Source of the DNA: Candidatus Bipolaricaulota bacterium
GTDB taxonomy: Bacteria; Bipolaricaulota; Bipolaricaulia; RBG-16-55-9; DRXL01
Direction: 5' to 3'
Assembly: GCA_026414955.1 (NCBI GenBank)
Contig: JAOAIA010000008.1
Location: 1-31,189 of the forward strand
DNA: 31,189 bases
Below are positions 31,168 to 31,189 of the stretch, in pieces. Both the position numbers and the translations under genes were made by a program. Below the pieces are notes generated by a model, which searched no databases, was not told the DNA's origin, and saw nothing but the letters and a program-made list of their open reading frames with translations. How positions within the stretch are numbered: position 1 is the first letter of the stretch; the number at the start of each line of letters is the position of its first letter.

Positions 31168-31189
31168 CTGTCTCTTATACACATCTGAC
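31168..31189. other. Nextera transposase adapter (artefact)
   Basis: CTGTCTCTTATACACATCT followed by GAC is the Tn5 mosaic-end adapter used in Nextera libraries, at the very end of the sequence. It is not genomic. Confidence 0.95.

Overview
This is a 31,189-base stretch of ordinary, gene-dense bacterial chromosome, moderately GC-rich. It ends in a Nextera adapter, so it is most likely a whole contig from a short-read (probably metagenomic) assembly. The organism has a bacterial housekeeping set: dnaX, recR, priA, rpoD, ddl, coaD, ychF, sua5/tsaC and a type-A-like RNase P RNA. It also has SUF iron-sulfur assembly, NiFe-hydrogenase maturation (hypD, hypE), an indolepyruvate:ferredoxin oxidoreductase-like enzyme, a succinyl-CoA ligase alpha subunit and a putative outer-membrane beta-barrel protein. 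Together these suggest an anaerobic or facultative bacterium with a diderm envelope, perhaps from a deep-branching or thermophilic uncultured lineage such as Bipolaricaulota/OP1. That placement is a guess; nothing here fixes the taxonomy.

Layout. 1-1946 (minus): sufC followed by sufB, with sufB interrupted by an intein that is itself damaged. 2067-4622 (plus): tRNA-Pro, dnaX, ybaB and recR. 4632-5791 (plus): a small accessory island of DUF6883, DUF4926, a putative toxin and a DUF2283 protein; its first half is bracketed by a 41-bp direct repeat of the recR 3' end. 5813-6835: a zinc-type alcohol dehydrogenase/quinone oxidoreductase. 6926-7282 (minus): an 18-residue lysine-rich peptide behind a near-perfect promoter and a structured 265-nt leader. 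7485-11476 (plus): a secreted phospholipase-D-like nuclease overlapping priA. 11421-11963 (minus): an RseC-like membrane protein. 11997-13190: a decayed accessory region holding two pseudogenes and three copies of a palindromic repeat.

13197-16016: an IscA-like protein, lemA and htpX, convergent with rpoD. 16329-18933: ddl, DUF501 and sucD, with palindrome clusters on both sides of DUF501. 18962-19445: a broken PIN toxin and a small partner. 19496-21739: a Rad52-like annealing protein, ychF and coaD. 21840-24484: the indolepyruvate oxidoreductase, sua5 and tRNA-Ala. 24644-26298: a coiled-coil zinc-ribbon protein, a TPM-domain membrane protein and a small unknown. 26426-26918: rnpB, carrying two copies of another palindromic repeat. 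26934-29067 (minus): hypD-hypE. 29107-30625 (minus): the beta-barrel protein and a frameshifted retropepsin-like protease. 30779-end: a permease cut by the contig edge.

Three themes recur. First, the genome is littered with short palindromic elements of several families, sitting in intergenic DNA, inside protein genes in frame (iorA, sua5, the ddl tail) and inside the RNase P RNA. Second, promoters are classical sigma-70 hexamers with 17-18-bp spacers, and in several genes (sucD, hypD, coaD and the zinc-ribbon gene) the -10 box lies only 6-9 bases before the ATG with no ribosome-binding site, suggesting leaderless mRNAs. Third, small accessory genes of toxin-antitoxin type or unknown function are present in intact and broken forms. 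I do not see a clear new defence system. The strongest candidates for novelty are the rnpB-embedded palindromes, the recR-end cassette and the lysine-rich micropeptide with its leader.
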